A DNA stretch of 64,000 bases from DATKZM01 sp035527975 (lineage in GTDB: Bacteria > Pseudomonadota > Alphaproteobacteria > JAPULJ01). Positions 7,762 to 15,823 of the stretch are shown piece by piece (the first letter of the stretch is position 1; each line of letters opens with the position of its first letter). Below the pieces are notes generated by a model that saw only the letters and a program-made list of their open reading frames with translations, did not search any database and was not told the DNA's origin. The translations under genes were made by a program, and so were the position numbers. Location of the stretch: the NCBI GenBank assembly GCA_035527975.1, contig DATKZM010000030.1, positions 62,001 to 126,000 on the forward strand. The letters run 5' to 3'.

Positions 7762-8579
7762 GCGGCTGCGCGCTCCTGGTCGGCCAGGAAGTCGCCAAGC
7801 AGCGCGTTGAAGCGCTCCGGCGCCTCGACATAGGGCAGATGCCCCAGCCCATCGAGCAGCACGAAACGGCCATTCACCAGCGCATCGGCGACCCGGCGCC
7901 CGCCTTCGGGTGGGGTGACGATATCCTCCGAGCCGGTGGCGACCAGCGCCGGGGCATCGCAGCCTTCGAGGTCTTTGAGCAGGTTCCCTTGTGAAAGCGT
8001 GCGCGCGGCCTGGGCGTATCCGTCGGGCCGGACCTGTCGCATCACCCCGCGCACCGCCTCGAGCACGTCCTCGCCGGTGCCGGGGCCGACCAAATTGATC
8101 GCGCGGGCTTCGGCCATCTTCGCCGGACCGTCATTGTAGACGCCGTCGAGGCGCATCTTCAGCGACTTCTCGCGTGTCTCCGGGTCGGCCTCGCCGTGGC
8201 CGATGGCGGGGTCGGACAGCATAAGCGAGCGCACCCGGCCGCGATGACGCCCCGCAAACGCACCCGCAAAGAGCGAGCCCAGCGAGTTGCCGACCAGATG
8301 CGCGCTTTCGATGCCAATTGCGTCGAGGAACGCCGCCAGCGCATCGGCATAGGCGGCGGTGCCGGGGGTCTCCTCGGCAAAATCGCCTGAGCCGCCATAG
8401 CCGGGCGCATCCCAAGCGATCGCCCGCCAATGCGCGCCGAAATGGTCGAGCTGGCTGGCCCAGCCGGCCGAGCCCGAGCCGATGCCGTGCAGGAAGATGA
8501 CAGCTTCGCCGCTACCGGACTCACGATAGCCAATGGTGAGCTTGCCGGCGTCGATCTGCTTCAGGTCGTGTTCCGTCAT
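7758..8579 (-). CDS. Alpha/beta hydrolase, probable meta-cleavage product or enol-lactone hydrolase
   Basis: 273-aa alpha/beta-fold hydrolase. The oxyanion HG lies at 31-32, the nucleophile elbow GNSLG gives S99, the acid is D219 (GSEDIVTPP) and the base H247 (GLGHLPYVEAPE). The overall pattern resembles 3-oxoadipate enol-lactonase and the meta-cleavage product hydrolases (XylF/BphD/TodF) that split C-C bonds of 2-hydroxy-6-oxohexadienoates. Location between an SDR and an extradiol dioxygenase favours the latter role. It is 12 bp downstream of the SDR stop and overlaps the IclR start. Confidence 0.88.
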   Translation of the reverse strand: MTEHDLKQIDAGKLTIGYRESGSGEAVIFLHGIGSGSAGWASQLDHFGAHWRAIAWDAPGYGGSGDFAEETPGTAAYADALAAFLDAIGIESAHLVGNSLGSLFAGAFAGRHRGRVRSLMLSDPAIGHGEADPETREKSLKMRLDGVYNDGPAKMAEARAINLVGPGTGEDVLEAVRGVMRQVRPDGYAQAARTLSQGNLLKDLEGCDAPALVATGSEDIVTPPEGGRRVADALVNGRFVLLDGLGHLPYVEAPERFNALLGDFLADQERAAA

Positions 8580-8591
8580 AATCCGGTTTCC

Positions 8592-9416
8592 TCAGTTGAA
8601 GACGAAGCCGCCATTGACCGGCAGCAACTGGCCGGTGACGAAGGCGGCGGCGTCCGACAGCAGGTAGACGACCGAGCCGACCACGTCATCGGGATCTTGG
8701 GCGCGGGGCATGGCGCGGCCTTCGACATAGTGGTCGTGGCGGTCCTGCGGCACGGTTTCGGTCGCCTCGACGCGGGTGAGACCGGGGGCGACGGCGTTGA
8801 CGGCGATATTGTCGGGCCCAAGCTCGCGGGCGAGCGCGCGGGTCATGGCGATCACCGCCCCCTTGCTGGAGACATAGTGCAGCAGCCTGGGCGCGCCCCA
8901 GAGCGCGGTGTCGGAGGCGATGTTGACGATGCGCGCGCCGCTCACGCCCTGTGTGCCTTGCGCGCCTTGCGCGCCACGCGCGCCACGCGCGCCACGCGCG
9001 CCACGCGCGCCTATGCGCAATAAAGGCGCGCAGGCCTTCACCGCCAGCCAGGTGCCGCGCACGTTCACCTGCATCACCCGGTCCCAGGTCTCAACGTCGA
9101 TCTCCTCGAACGTCTTGCCGCCGATGCCGGTGGCGATGGCGCCATTGTTGACCAGCCCGTCGATGCGCCCGCAGCGCGCCGCGATGGTGTCCGCCATCGC
9201 CGAGACGCTGGCGGGATCGCCCAGATCGAGGGGCACGAACAGGGCTTCGCAGCCGGCATGGCCCAGCGCCTCGGCTGTGTCGCGGCCCCAGTCCTCGTTG
9301 ATCTCGGCGATCACGACCATCTGCGCCCCCGCCGCGGCGCTAGCTTCCGCGAAGGCGCGGCCGAGCCCGCGTCCTGCGCCGGTCACCACGATCACCTTGC
9401 CGTCGAGCTGGCCCAA
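8592..9416 (-). CDS. SDR oxidoreductase with collagen-like Gly-X-Y insert (probable cis-diol dehydrogenase)
   Basis: 274-aa classical SDR. Cofactor motif GAGRGLG is at 13-19, NNGA at 90-93, catalytic S168, Y181 and K185 (YVSSK), and VNAVAPG follows. In an aromatic operon such proteins re-aromatise cis-dihydrodiols or oxidise side-chain alcohols with NAD. Oddly, residues 136-160, where most SDRs have a short loop before the catalytic serine strand, read GAR repeated four times and then GAQGAQGTQGVSG. This is encoded by a 9-bp DNA repeat (8951-9013). The insert is at the protein surface in known SDR folds, so the enzyme may be active. Confidence 0.9.
   Translation of the reverse strand: MGQLDGKVIVVTGAGRGLGRAFAEASAAAGAQMVVIAEINEDWGRDTAEALGHAGCEALFVPLDLGDPASVSAMADTIAARCGRIDGLVNNGAIATGIGGKTFEEIDVETWDRVMQVNVRGTWLAVKACAPLLRIGARGARGARGARGAQGAQGTQGVSGARIVNIASDTALWGAPRLLHYVSSKGAVIAMTRALARELGPDNIAVNAVAPGLTRVEATETVPQDRHDHYVEGRAMPRAQDPDDVVGSVVYLLSDAAAFVTGQLLPVNGGFVFN
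8951..9013. repeat. 9-bp tandem repeat inside the SDR gene
   Basis: Seven consecutive 9-bp units; four are identical (GCGCGCCAC, 8969-9004) and the outer ones are diverged. On the coding (minus) strand each unit encodes Gly-Ala-Arg or Gly-Ala-Gln. The repeat length is a multiple of three, so expansion or contraction keeps the frame. Confidence 0.95.
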
Positions 9417-9438
9417 TGTGGCCCGTCTCCTATTTTCC

Positions 9439-9984
9439 TTATTTCTTTGGCCGCTTGATCTGGGTCAGCGGATGGTCGGGCGGATAGGTCGGCGTCTGCG
9501 GCGTCGGATTGCCGAGCATCACGCACATCAACGCCTCTTCCTGGCCGTCATTCACGAGACCGCGATAAAGGCCGGGCGGAACCGAGATCAGGTCGCGTTC
9601 CTTCAGGACCGTCTCGAAGCGCTCGCCGTCCTGCTCGACGAACAGACTGATCCGTCCGCGCAGCATGAAGAAAACCTCTTCGACATCGTCGTGTACATGG
9701 ATCGGGCCTTCGCAGCCGGCGGGCAGCACCATCGTGGAGAAGGTGAAATGCTCGGCCGGTACGGTATTGCCGTCCGTGCCTATGCCGGTGCCGCCGGTGC
9801 CCATGTAGCGCATTTGCGCGCGCCGGTACTTCGGGTCGAAATCGGCCTGGAACTTGAGCGCGTCCCAGTCATAGCGGCGCGTCTCATAGCGCGCGGTCCG
9901 GCTTTCCACCCATTCGCCGAGGCTCATCTCGGCCGGCTTGCCGGCGGCCGTTTGGTCATCCTTGAGGGCCGTTTGTGCGCTCAT
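9439..9984 (-). CDS. Cupin-domain protein of the catabolic operon
   Basis: 181-aa single-cupin protein. The first motif HVHDDVEEVFFMLRG supplies two His and a Glu metal ligand; the second motif PPGLYRGLVNDG has Tyr where the usual last His would be. Candidate roles are a small dioxygenase, an isomerase or a sensor of a pathway intermediate. No signal peptide. Start placed at the ATG preceded by GGGAGA at 8 bp; an in-frame ATG 11 codons upstream lacks a ribosome-binding site. It sits between the Rieske oxygenase and the SDR. Specific reaction not recognised. Confidence 0.8.
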   Translation of the reverse strand: MSAQTALKDDQTAAGKPAEMSLGEWVESRTARYETRRYDWDALKFQADFDPKYRRAQMRYMGTGGTGIGTDGNTVPAEHFTFSTMVLPAGCEGPIHVHDDVEEVFFMLRGRISLFVEQDGERFETVLKERDLISVPPGLYRGLVNDGQEEALMCVMLGNPTPQTPTYPPDHPLTQIKRPKK

Positions 9985-10041
9985 GATCGCGGTCTCCCTG
10001 ATTTGATCGAATTTCATCGCGCTGCTTTGGGTCTTGATCGG

Positions 10042-11094
10042 TCACTCGGCCGCGGCGGCTTCGCGCTCCAGCGCGGCGAGCGCCTCGAGCTGGGACTTGG
10101 CTTTGGTCTCCAGGATGCGGCGGAGCCGCGCCATGCCGGTGTCGTGTTGATAGAGAAATTCCCTGTCCCGCGCGTTTGGCGTCATGTTTTCCAGAACGAC
10201 CCGGTCCTGCTCCAGCACGTCCCAGTGCAGGCCCTCCAGCCGGTTGCGGTACATGAAACGCCAGAGGTCGCGCTGCCAGCCGGACACCTTCCGGTTGCGC
10301 CAGAAGTAGACTTGGCAGATCGTCTCATCGATCGGGGTCACGCAGCCGACGATGCCGAACAGCCCACCCGGGCCGGCCGATTTGCGGTAGGGGATGGCAA
10401 GGCGCAGAAACAGCGCGCCCGTGTCGCTGAACTCCACCCAATCGAAATTGATGTCGAGCTGGGATTCTTTTTCGAAGACCAAACCGGTGGCGGTCTTGGA
10501 AACCTTCATGCTCGCCTGCTTGTCGCCCTCGGCCATCGAATGCGACTGCGCGTGCAAGTAGGCGCCGTGCATCGGATCCATGACGTTGTCGACGGCGTAG
10601 CGGTAGTTGCAGCGCCAGATCGCCGTGCACAGCATCGTGGCGTATTCGTCGGTGTTGGCGAGTTCCTCGGGCAGTATCAGTTCCACCGGCTCGGGATGCG
10701 CCGCATCGCCAAAGTAGGCGAAGACCGCGCCCCCGATTTCCCGCACCGGATAGCTCACGATCGGTTTGGTGCCTTCCAGCGGGCAACCCTCGACCGCCGG
10801 CACGGTCTTGACCTCGCCATCGCCGCCGACTTCGATGCCGTGATACCAGCAGGCCAGCCGGTCGCCGAGGTTCCAGCCGAGCGAGAGCCGCGCGCCGCGA
10901 TGCGGGCAGCGGTCTTCCAGCGCGTGGGGGCTGCCATCGGTGTCGCGCCAGATCACGATATTTTGGCCCAGGCGCGTCACGCCGATGGGGCGCGTGCCCA
11001 CTTGCCAGCTCGGCGCCACCGGATACCAGCGATTGCGCAAGCCTTGATTGACCAGCGCTTCGATCGTGCTTTTGTCGACTGTGGCTGCGCTCAT
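10042..11094 (-). CDS. Rieske non-heme iron oxygenase (phthalate dioxygenase/vanillate demethylase type)
   Basis: 350-aa terminal oxygenase. The Rieske [2Fe-2S] ligands are C63-x-H65 (CPHRG) and C82-x2-H85 (CWYHGIE). The mononuclear iron motif is DNVMDPMHGAYLH, giving H176 and H181 with the bridging D169. Length and lack of a partner beta subunit next to it fit the alpha-only class that hydroxylates or O-demethylates carboxylated aromatics with electrons from a reductase. A GAGG ribosome site precedes the ATG. It follows the ABC permease in the operon. Confidence 0.93.
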   Translation of the reverse strand: MSAATVDKSTIEALVNQGLRNRWYPVAPSWQVGTRPIGVTRLGQNIVIWRDTDGSPHALEDRCPHRGARLSLGWNLGDRLACWYHGIEVGGDGEVKTVPAVEGCPLEGTKPIVSYPVREIGGAVFAYFGDAAHPEPVELILPEELANTDEYATMLCTAIWRCNYRYAVDNVMDPMHGAYLHAQSHSMAEGDKQASMKVSKTATGLVFEKESQLDINFDWVEFSDTGALFLRLAIPYRKSAGPGGLFGIVGCVTPIDETICQVYFWRNRKVSGWQRDLWRFMYRNRLEGLHWDVLEQDRVVLENMTPNARDREFLYQHDTGMARLRRILETKAKSQLEALAALEREAAAAE

Positions 11095-11113
11095 AACGAA
11101 CCTCGTTGCCTAA

Positions 11114-11161
11114 TCAATTCGGAGGTCAATTCGGACGTCAATTCGGGGATCATTTCGCGGA
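11114..11161. repeat. 12-bp tandem repeat between Rieske gene and permease
   Basis: Four adjacent 12-bp units beginning TCAATTCGG: 11114-11125, 11126-11137, 11138-11149, and a diverged fourth ending one base before the permease stop. It occupies nearly all of the 67-bp gap in front of the oxygenase start. Confidence 0.8.
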
Positions 11162-12121
11162 TCAGACCCGCATCGCCACATCGCCGAAATCGCGCTTGGG
11201 CATGTAGCGCAGCACCCGGCGTTCGGCGAGGATGACGAGCGAATAGGCGATGATGCCGATGAGGGTCAGAAGGATGATGGCGGCGAAAACCGAGCCGGTA
11301 TTGCCCTGACCCTCGCCCTGGACCAGAAGATAGCCGAGCCCGGTATTGCCGCCGACGAACTCGCCCACGGTGACGCCGATGACGGCAAGGGTGGAGCCGA
11401 TGCGCAAGCCCGAGAACAGCGAGGGCATCGAGGCCGGGAACTCGATCTTCCAGAAGATCTGCCAGCGGCTCGCCTTGAACGACCGCGCGAGGTTGATCAG
11501 CGCCGGGTCGACCGTGCGCACCGAGGTCAGCACATTGATCAGGATCGGGAAGAACACGATCAAGACCGCGACCAGGATCTTCGGCGTGATGTTGTAGCCG
11601 AACCACAGGATGAAGAGCGGCGCGAAGGCCACCTTGGGCGCGATCTGCAACGCCAGAATGTAGGGCGAGATGACGATTTCGGTGGTCGGCGACATGCCCA
11701 GCAGATAGCCGATCGCCGCGCCCAGCAGGCAGCCGAGCACGAAACCGACCAGCACCTCAAAGCAGGTAATGCCGGTGTGCAGCAGCAGCTCGCTGTTCTG
11801 ATAAAGGTGCACGCCCTCGGAGATCACCAGCGAGAGGCGCGGAATGTTGTAGGGCGCGATGCCGAGCAGCACCGGGCCCCATTCCCAGCCGGCAATGAAG
11901 AGCACCAGAACGGCGACGCTGAGCCAGGTTTCCTTGCGATTGAAGCGGCGACGCATGCGTCCCATGGCGCTGAACGTCCCTGTGTCCGTGGTCGCGGCGC
12001 CGACCGGGGCTGGCCCGGGCTCGACCGTCGCCGCCGCGCAGCAGGTCGCTGCGGCACAACTCCGCTCGGCGCCGGGGCGGGGGACCGCGGGCGCGAGTGT
12101 GCCGCTCTCCTGGACCGCCAT
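11162..12121 (-). CDS. ABC transporter permease (SsuC/TauC/nitrate-type)
   Basis: 319-aa inner-membrane permease with about six membrane helices and the EAA-type cytoplasmic loop (DPALINLARSFKASRWQIFW... with the conserved G later in the loop). It belongs to the BPD family that imports sulfonates, nitrate, pyrimidines or aromatic acids. Start ATG overlaps the ATPase stop as TGATG, so translation is coupled. Odd feature: the first 55 residues are Ala/Pro/Cys rich and disordered looking before the first helix (WLSVAVLVLFIAGWEW), longer than usual for the family. The binding protein is encoded divergently at 14203. Confidence 0.9.
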   Translation of the reverse strand: MAVQESGTLAPAVPRPGAERSCAAATCCAAATVEPGPAPVGAATTDTGTFSAMGRMRRRFNRKETWLSVAVLVLFIAGWEWGPVLLGIAPYNIPRLSLVISEGVHLYQNSELLLHTGITCFEVLVGFVLGCLLGAAIGYLLGMSPTTEIVISPYILALQIAPKVAFAPLFILWFGYNITPKILVAVLIVFFPILINVLTSVRTVDPALINLARSFKASRWQIFWKIEFPASMPSLFSGLRIGSTLAVIGVTVGEFVGGNTGLGYLLVQGEGQGNTGSVFAAIILLTLIGIIAYSLVILAERRVLRYMPKRDFGDVAMRV

Positions 12122-12921
12122 CACGCGGCCTCCAGATCGTCGCCGATGTGCAACAGGCTCATCAGCCGGGCGATATAGTCGGACATCTTAGCATGGCTAC
12201 GACGCGCGATCGGCTTTTCGCGCTCGGGCATTTCGACGACAATCTCCTCGATGATGCGGCCGGGGCGGGCCGACATCACCAGAACACGGTCGGAAAGCGC
12301 CACCGCTTCGACGAGATCGTGGGTGATCAGGAAGGCGGTCTTGCCCTCGTCCTTCAGCGTGCGCGCGAGGTCAGTCTGCAGGACCATCTTGGTCTGCGCA
12401 TCAAGCGCGGAGAACGGCTCGTCGAGCAGCAGCACGTCGGGGTCCATCGCCATGGTGCGCGCGAGCGCCGCGCGCTGGCGCATGCCGCCGGAAAGCTGGT
12501 GGGGATAGGCGTTGGCGAATTCGCTCAGATGGTATTTGTCGATCAGGCCCAGCGCCACGGCGCGGCGGTTTTCCTTTGCGATACCCTGGATTTCCTGGCC
12601 CAGCTCGACGTTGTCGCGGATGGTTCGCCAGGGCAGCAGCAGATCCTTTTGCAGCATGAAGGCGACATGCGAGTTCGGGCCGTCGACCGGCTCGCCGTCG
12701 ACGAGCACCGTACCCGCGTTGGGCCTGTCGAGCCCGGAGCCCAGATTGAGCAGCGTGCTCTTGCCGCAGCCGCTGGGCCCGATCAGCGAGACGACCTCGC
12801 CGTCCGCCAGCGCCAGCGAGACGTCCTCGACCGCGGTGATCACCGGATCCTGGCCGTTGGCGGCGTTGCGGTTGCCGAAGCGCTTGGTCACGGCGCGGAA
12901 TTCCAGCCGGGGCGTTGCCAT
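12121..12921 (-). CDS. ABC transporter ATP-binding protein (SsuB/TauB type)
   Basis: 266-aa nucleotide-binding subunit. Walker A GPSGCGKS at about 48-55, signature LSGGMRQRAALARTM, Walker B VLLLDEPFSALD and the switch His in FLITHDLVEA are all intact. With the permease and the binding protein at 14203 it forms a complete importer, probably for the aromatic substrate of this operon. Stop overlaps the permease start. Confidence 0.93.
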   Translation of the reverse strand: MATPRLEFRAVTKRFGNRNAANGQDPVITAVEDVSLALADGEVVSLIGPSGCGKSTLLNLGSGLDRPNAGTVLVDGEPVDGPNSHVAFMLQKDLLLPWRTIRDNVELGQEIQGIAKENRRAVALGLIDKYHLSEFANAYPHQLSGGMRQRAALARTMAMDPDVLLLDEPFSALDAQTKMVLQTDLARTLKDEGKTAFLITHDLVEAVALSDRVLVMSARPGRIIEEIVVEMPEREKPIARRSHAKMSDYIARLMSLLHIGDDLEAA

Positions 12922-12940
12922 GGGTGCCTTCCTGTTCCGA

Positions 12941-13318
12941 TCAGGTCCCGCGGCCGACCGGCTCGCCGTCGCCGAGCCGCTTCATCGCCGCCGTGAACGA
13001 GCTCTCGGTCCAGGGCTTGCCGTCGGGGTCGGCCGGGCCGCTTTCGTTGAGCCCGTCGATGATGGTGTCGAGCGCGTAGATTTCCCGGGTGAAGAGGGCT
13101 TCGAGCGCATCGCCGAGCGCGTTCTCATAGTCGTTTGGCGGCGCCGGCCGGGTCTGCCAGCGGATCAGCTGCGGCGGATCGTAGCGTTCGATCGAACTGG
13201 CATCGCCCTTGTTGGCGCCACTGCCAGTTCCGCTGCCATAAGGTTCAGCAGGGGCCGCATCCGTCTGGCCGTCCGTCGCGGCGGGTGGCCGAAGATGGGG
13301 ATTGAAGTCGGGCACCAT
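12941..13318 (-). CDS. Conserved small protein of ring-hydroxylating-oxygenase clusters
   Basis: 125 aa, no signal peptide or membrane segment. The first 50 residues are low complexity; the carboxy-terminal 70 form a compact domain with IRWQTRPAPPNDYENALGDAL and PWTESSFTAAMKRLG. The latter resembles the helix-turn-helix of resolvase/recombinase DNA-binding domains, and I recall similar small proteins annotated as recombinase-like HTH beside Rieske oxygenases. That identification is from memory and moderate. It is the first gene after the TTTCRTATA operator pair and lies 19 bp upstream of the ATPase, so it may be a regulator or accessory factor. No function assigned. Confidence 0.7.
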   Translation of the reverse strand: MVPDFNPHLRPPAATDGQTDAAPAEPYGSGTGSGANKGDASSIERYDPPQLIRWQTRPAPPNDYENALGDALEALFTREIYALDTIIDGLNESGPADPDGKPWTESSFTAAMKRLGDGEPVGRGT

Positions 13319-13377
13319 CGCAACCCTCCCGAGGCTTGCCGGCGTGGCATCTCAGGCCGCCGATCCCGGCATGATAG

Positions 13378-13411
13378 TTTCATATACAAAACATATGTTC
13401 TTATACGAAAC
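13378..13411. promoter_or_regulatory. Candidate IclR operator pair
   Basis: Two imperfect palindromes, TTTCATATACAAAA (13378-13391) and TTCTTATACGAAAC (13398-13411), 20 bp apart centre to centre and separated by a CATATG-containing spacer. They share the core TTTCRTATA with the site at 14016. They precede the first gene of the ABC-Rieske-SDR-IclR operon by about 60 bp. Regulator assignment is inferred. Confidence 0.55.
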
Positions 13412-13504
13412 ACGATAACAGCATGGCGGGTGCGAATCAAGCCCCAAGCGCCAACATCCAAGCGCCAAAGGGCGCTGTCGGTGCGCCGGCGCCTTCCCGG
13501 CCCG

Positions 13505-13819
13505 TCAGTTAAGTCTGACGAAGATATCGTCGCCCTCGCGTTTGACCTCATAGACGGCAATGTCGTCCTCGGCCGGCGGTGCCAGGCACTTGCCGGTCTT
13601 GATGTCGAACTTGGCGGCATGGAGCGGGCATTCGACCTGGCCGTCCTCCACGAAGCCGTCGGTGAGCAGGGCGAAGGCGTGGGGACAGACATTCTCGGTC
13701 GCGAGAAAGTCGTCGCCGAGCTTGAAAATCGCGATCATTTTGTCGCCGATCTCCGCGGCCTTGGGTTCGTCCTCGTCGATCTCGCTCACGCTCGCGACCT
13801 TGTGCCAATCATCCGCCAT
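13505..13819 (-). CDS. Rieske-type ferredoxin
   Basis: 104-aa soluble [2Fe-2S] ferredoxin of the biphenyl/toluene dioxygenase BphF type. Cluster ligands: C45-x-H47 (CPHAFALLTDG) and C64-x2-H67 (CPLHAAKFD). It would carry electrons from a reductase to the terminal oxygenases in this island. No ferredoxin reductase gene was found in the window. A GGGGAG ribosome site precedes the ATG. It faces the divergent binding-protein gene and begins downstream of the operator at 14016. Confidence 0.92.
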   Translation of the reverse strand: MADDWHKVASVSEIDEDEPKAAEIGDKMIAIFKLGDDFLATENVCPHAFALLTDGFVEDGQVECPLHAAKFDIKTGKCLAPPAEDDIAVYEVKREGDDIFVRLN

Positions 13820-14202
13820 CGCTCTCCCCGTTGCTTGCCTCGGTTCAGGTACGTGTCCCCATAAGGATCCCCATAAGGATCGGGGCTAGGATTACAGGTC
13901 GCGCGCCGCCGGGTAAACAGGGCAGCAACGGGCCGCAGACCGGCCATGCATGCACCGCCATGGGCGTTGATTGGGGCGTGCGAGCCTGCTACGTTGTCTT
14001 GCATGGGAACTGATATTTCGTATATCAAACATTCGGCCTTACGCCCGGCTTCGCGCTTCGTCGCTGATGCGGTAGGGTCGATATAGTGGGTCGATATAGT
14101 GGGTCGATGCGGGCGTGTGGGTCGTGCCGCCAATCAGATCAACGCCGTCGGCCGACGCGCCGACGATGACAGATAAGCAAGACGGAAAGGGAGAGTCTCA
14201 GC
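13820..14202. other. Divergent control region between ferredoxin and binding-protein genes
   Basis: 383 bp without a gene. It holds a direct repeat of CCCCATAAGGAT (about 13857-13880), the candidate operator at 14016-14029, and a 13-bp tandem repeat GGGTCGATATAGT (14075-14109, 2.7 copies). The AT-rich operator stretch stands out from the G+C-rich surroundings and probably holds promoters for both directions. Confidence 0.6.
14016..14029. promoter_or_regulatory. Candidate IclR operator, divergent promoter
   Basis: TTTCGTATATCAAA, embedded in TGATATTTCGTATATCA. It matches the consensus TTTCRTATAYnAAA of the pair at 13378-13411. Located between the divergent ferredoxin and SBP genes. Confidence 0.5.
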
Positions 14203-15201
14203 ATGCTCAATCGACGGACGACGACAGTGGCGCGCCGGGCGCTCACGGGGGTTGCAGGCGCGGCGCTCGCCATAACCCTTGGCGCGGTTTCGGCACATGC
14301 GGCGGAGAAGGTGACCTATTTGTTCCCCGCACCGCCGATCCTGCCGGCCTTCGGGCCGATCCAAATCGCCAAGGGCAAGGGATATTACAAGGCCGAGGGT
14401 CTGGATGTCGTCTTCCAGCGTGCCAAGGGCGGCGTCGACGTCGCCAAGCAGGTCGGCGCGGGCAATGCGCATCTCGGCGGCGGTCTTGCCGATGGGCCGA
14501 TCATCGTGCGCGCCCAGGGTGTGCCGGTACGCGCGGTCGCGTCCTTCGGCGGCCGCGGCTTCATGCAACTCGTCGTGCGCGCCGATAGCGGCATCAAGTC
14601 GCCCAAGGATCTGAAGGGCAAGACGATCTCAGTCATGTCCTACCAGGACACGACGTTTTTTGCGCTGCGGGGCATGCTCGCCAGCCAGGGGCTTACGCTC
14701 AAGGATGTGAAGGCGATCGCGGTCGGCCCGCGCAATGTGTCGACCATGGTAATCCAGGGCAAGGCCGTGGCCTGCGCCTGCGTGCCGGACTGGATCCCGC
14801 CTTTCCACCGCGCCAAGGTGAAGGTCAACATCATCAAGTCGGAGGACTACTTCCCCCACATGGCCCAGGCCATTCTCGCCTCGGACGCCATCATCAAGAA
14901 GAACCCCAAGATGGTCGCCGCCTTCATCCGCGCCTCGCTGAAGGGCATGAAGGACATCATGGACAATCCCAAGGCGGCGGCGGCCGACTTCGCAAAATTC
15001 GTGCCGCTATGGAAGGGCAAAGAAGGCTACATCACGGGGGTGTTCAGCTACTACAACCAGCTCGTCTATCCCAGCAAGGGCAAGCTCGGCGAGATCAACG
15101 TCCAGCGCCTGACCAAGCTGCGGGACTTCTACGTGGCCCAGGGTATCGTTCGCAAGAAGGTGCCGATCGGCGATCTCTACACGAACCAATTCATCAAGTA
15201 G
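14203..15201 (+). CDS. ABC transporter substrate-binding protein (NMT1/SsuA-like)
   Basis: 332-aa periplasmic binding protein with a Tat-like or long Sec signal (NRRTTTVARRALTGVAGAAL, cleavage around SAHAA-E) and the NMT1/THI5-type fold: an AFGPIQIAKGKGYYKAEGLD opening, ADGPIIVRAQG, and a hinge segment SPKDLKGKTISVMSYQD. Ligands in this family include nitrate, sulfonates, pyrimidine precursors and aromatic acids. It is transcribed divergently from the operon holding its ATPase and permease and is followed by a strong terminator. GGAAAGGGAGAG precedes the ATG. Confidence 0.9.
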   Translation: MLNRRTTTVARRALTGVAGAALAITLGAVSAHAAEKVTYLFPAPPILPAFGPIQIAKGKGYYKAEGLDVVFQRAKGGVDVAKQVGAGNAHLGGGLADGPIIVRAQGVPVRAVASFGGRGFMQLVVRADSGIKSPKDLKGKTISVMSYQDTTFFALRGMLASQGLTLKDVKAIAVGPRNVSTMVIQGKAVACACVPDWIPPFHRAKVKVNIIKSEDYFPHMAQAILASDAIIKKNPKMVAAFIRASLKGMKDIMDNPKAAAADFAKFVPLWKGKEGYITGVFSYYNQLVYPSKGKLGEINVQRLTKLRDFYVAQGIVRKKVPIGDLYTNQFIK

Positions 15202-15226
15202 CAGCTGAACGCGAAACCGTTGTTGG

Positions 15227-15258
15227 AAACCCCGGCCCGCGCGCCGGGGTTTCTTTTT
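15227..15258 (+). terminator. Rho-independent terminator after the binding-protein gene
   Basis: AAACCCCGGC pairs with GCCGGGGTTT around CCGCGC, followed by TTTCTTTTT. It lies 26 bp past the stop and stops convergent traffic toward the beta-subunit gene. Confidence 0.92.
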
Positions 15259-15295
15259 GCCCATTTGGCCCGATGCGAGTGCTGCTGGCCGCCGA

Positions 15296-15823
15296 TCAGA
15301 ACGGGACCGAGATCGTCTCCAGCACGCCTTCGGCGTTGACCAGATCGACGCGTTTCCAGACGATGCGCCAGCCGCTTCCCGCCCGCCGCAGGCAGTGCCG
15401 CGCGGTGCCGCCATGGACGCGCTGCTCGCCGAGGCGGTGTTCGAGCATCACGAACTTGGACCGGACGACGACGTCTTTGCCGCCGTTGTCGGTGCCTTCG
15501 AAGGTCGTGCCGCTGACCACGCGAACGGTGGCGATGGGCGGCGACATGGCGTGCGCCTTGCCGTCCATCAGGCGGCGCACCCGGGCCTCCATCAGCATGC
15601 GGTCGTCGTAGAAAATCGAGATCTCACCGAGCGGGTCGGTCTGTTCGGGCCGGTGCGGCGCCCAGTAATAGGCGTCGTCCGAAAAGAGCGCGAGCCAGTC
15701 CTCGTAGCGCGCATCGTCGAGCAGGCGTGCTTCCTCGAGCACGATCGCGGTGACCGCCGCCAGCGCCTCGGGCGACAGCGTGGCCGAGGACTTGCGTTCC
15801 CTGGCTTTTATCTCGGGTGGCAT
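15296..15823 (-). CDS. Aromatic-ring-hydroxylating dioxygenase beta subunit
   Basis: 175-aa SnoaL/NTF2-fold small subunit of an alpha3beta3 dioxygenase. Recognisable are the acidic helix EEARLLDDARYEDWLALFSD, the sheet residues DAYYWAPHRPEQ, IFYDDRMLMEARVRRL and the final VLETISVPF. It has a structural role and carries no cofactor. The stop of the alpha gene and this start are adjacent (15824/15823), as expected for subunits made in equal amount. Confidence 0.93.
   Translation of the reverse strand: MPPEIKARERKSSATLSPEALAAVTAIVLEEARLLDDARYEDWLALFSDDAYYWAPHRPEQTDPLGEISIFYDDRMLMEARVRRLMDGKAHAMSPPIATVRVVSGTTFEGTDNGGKDVVVRSKFVMLEHRLGEQRVHGGTARHCLRRAGSGWRIVWKRVDLVNAEGVLETISVPF

Noticed and set aside
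8908..11235. 775-codon plus-strand open frame
   Set aside because: Antisense to SDR, cupin and Rieske genes whose catalytic motifs are intact on the minus strand.
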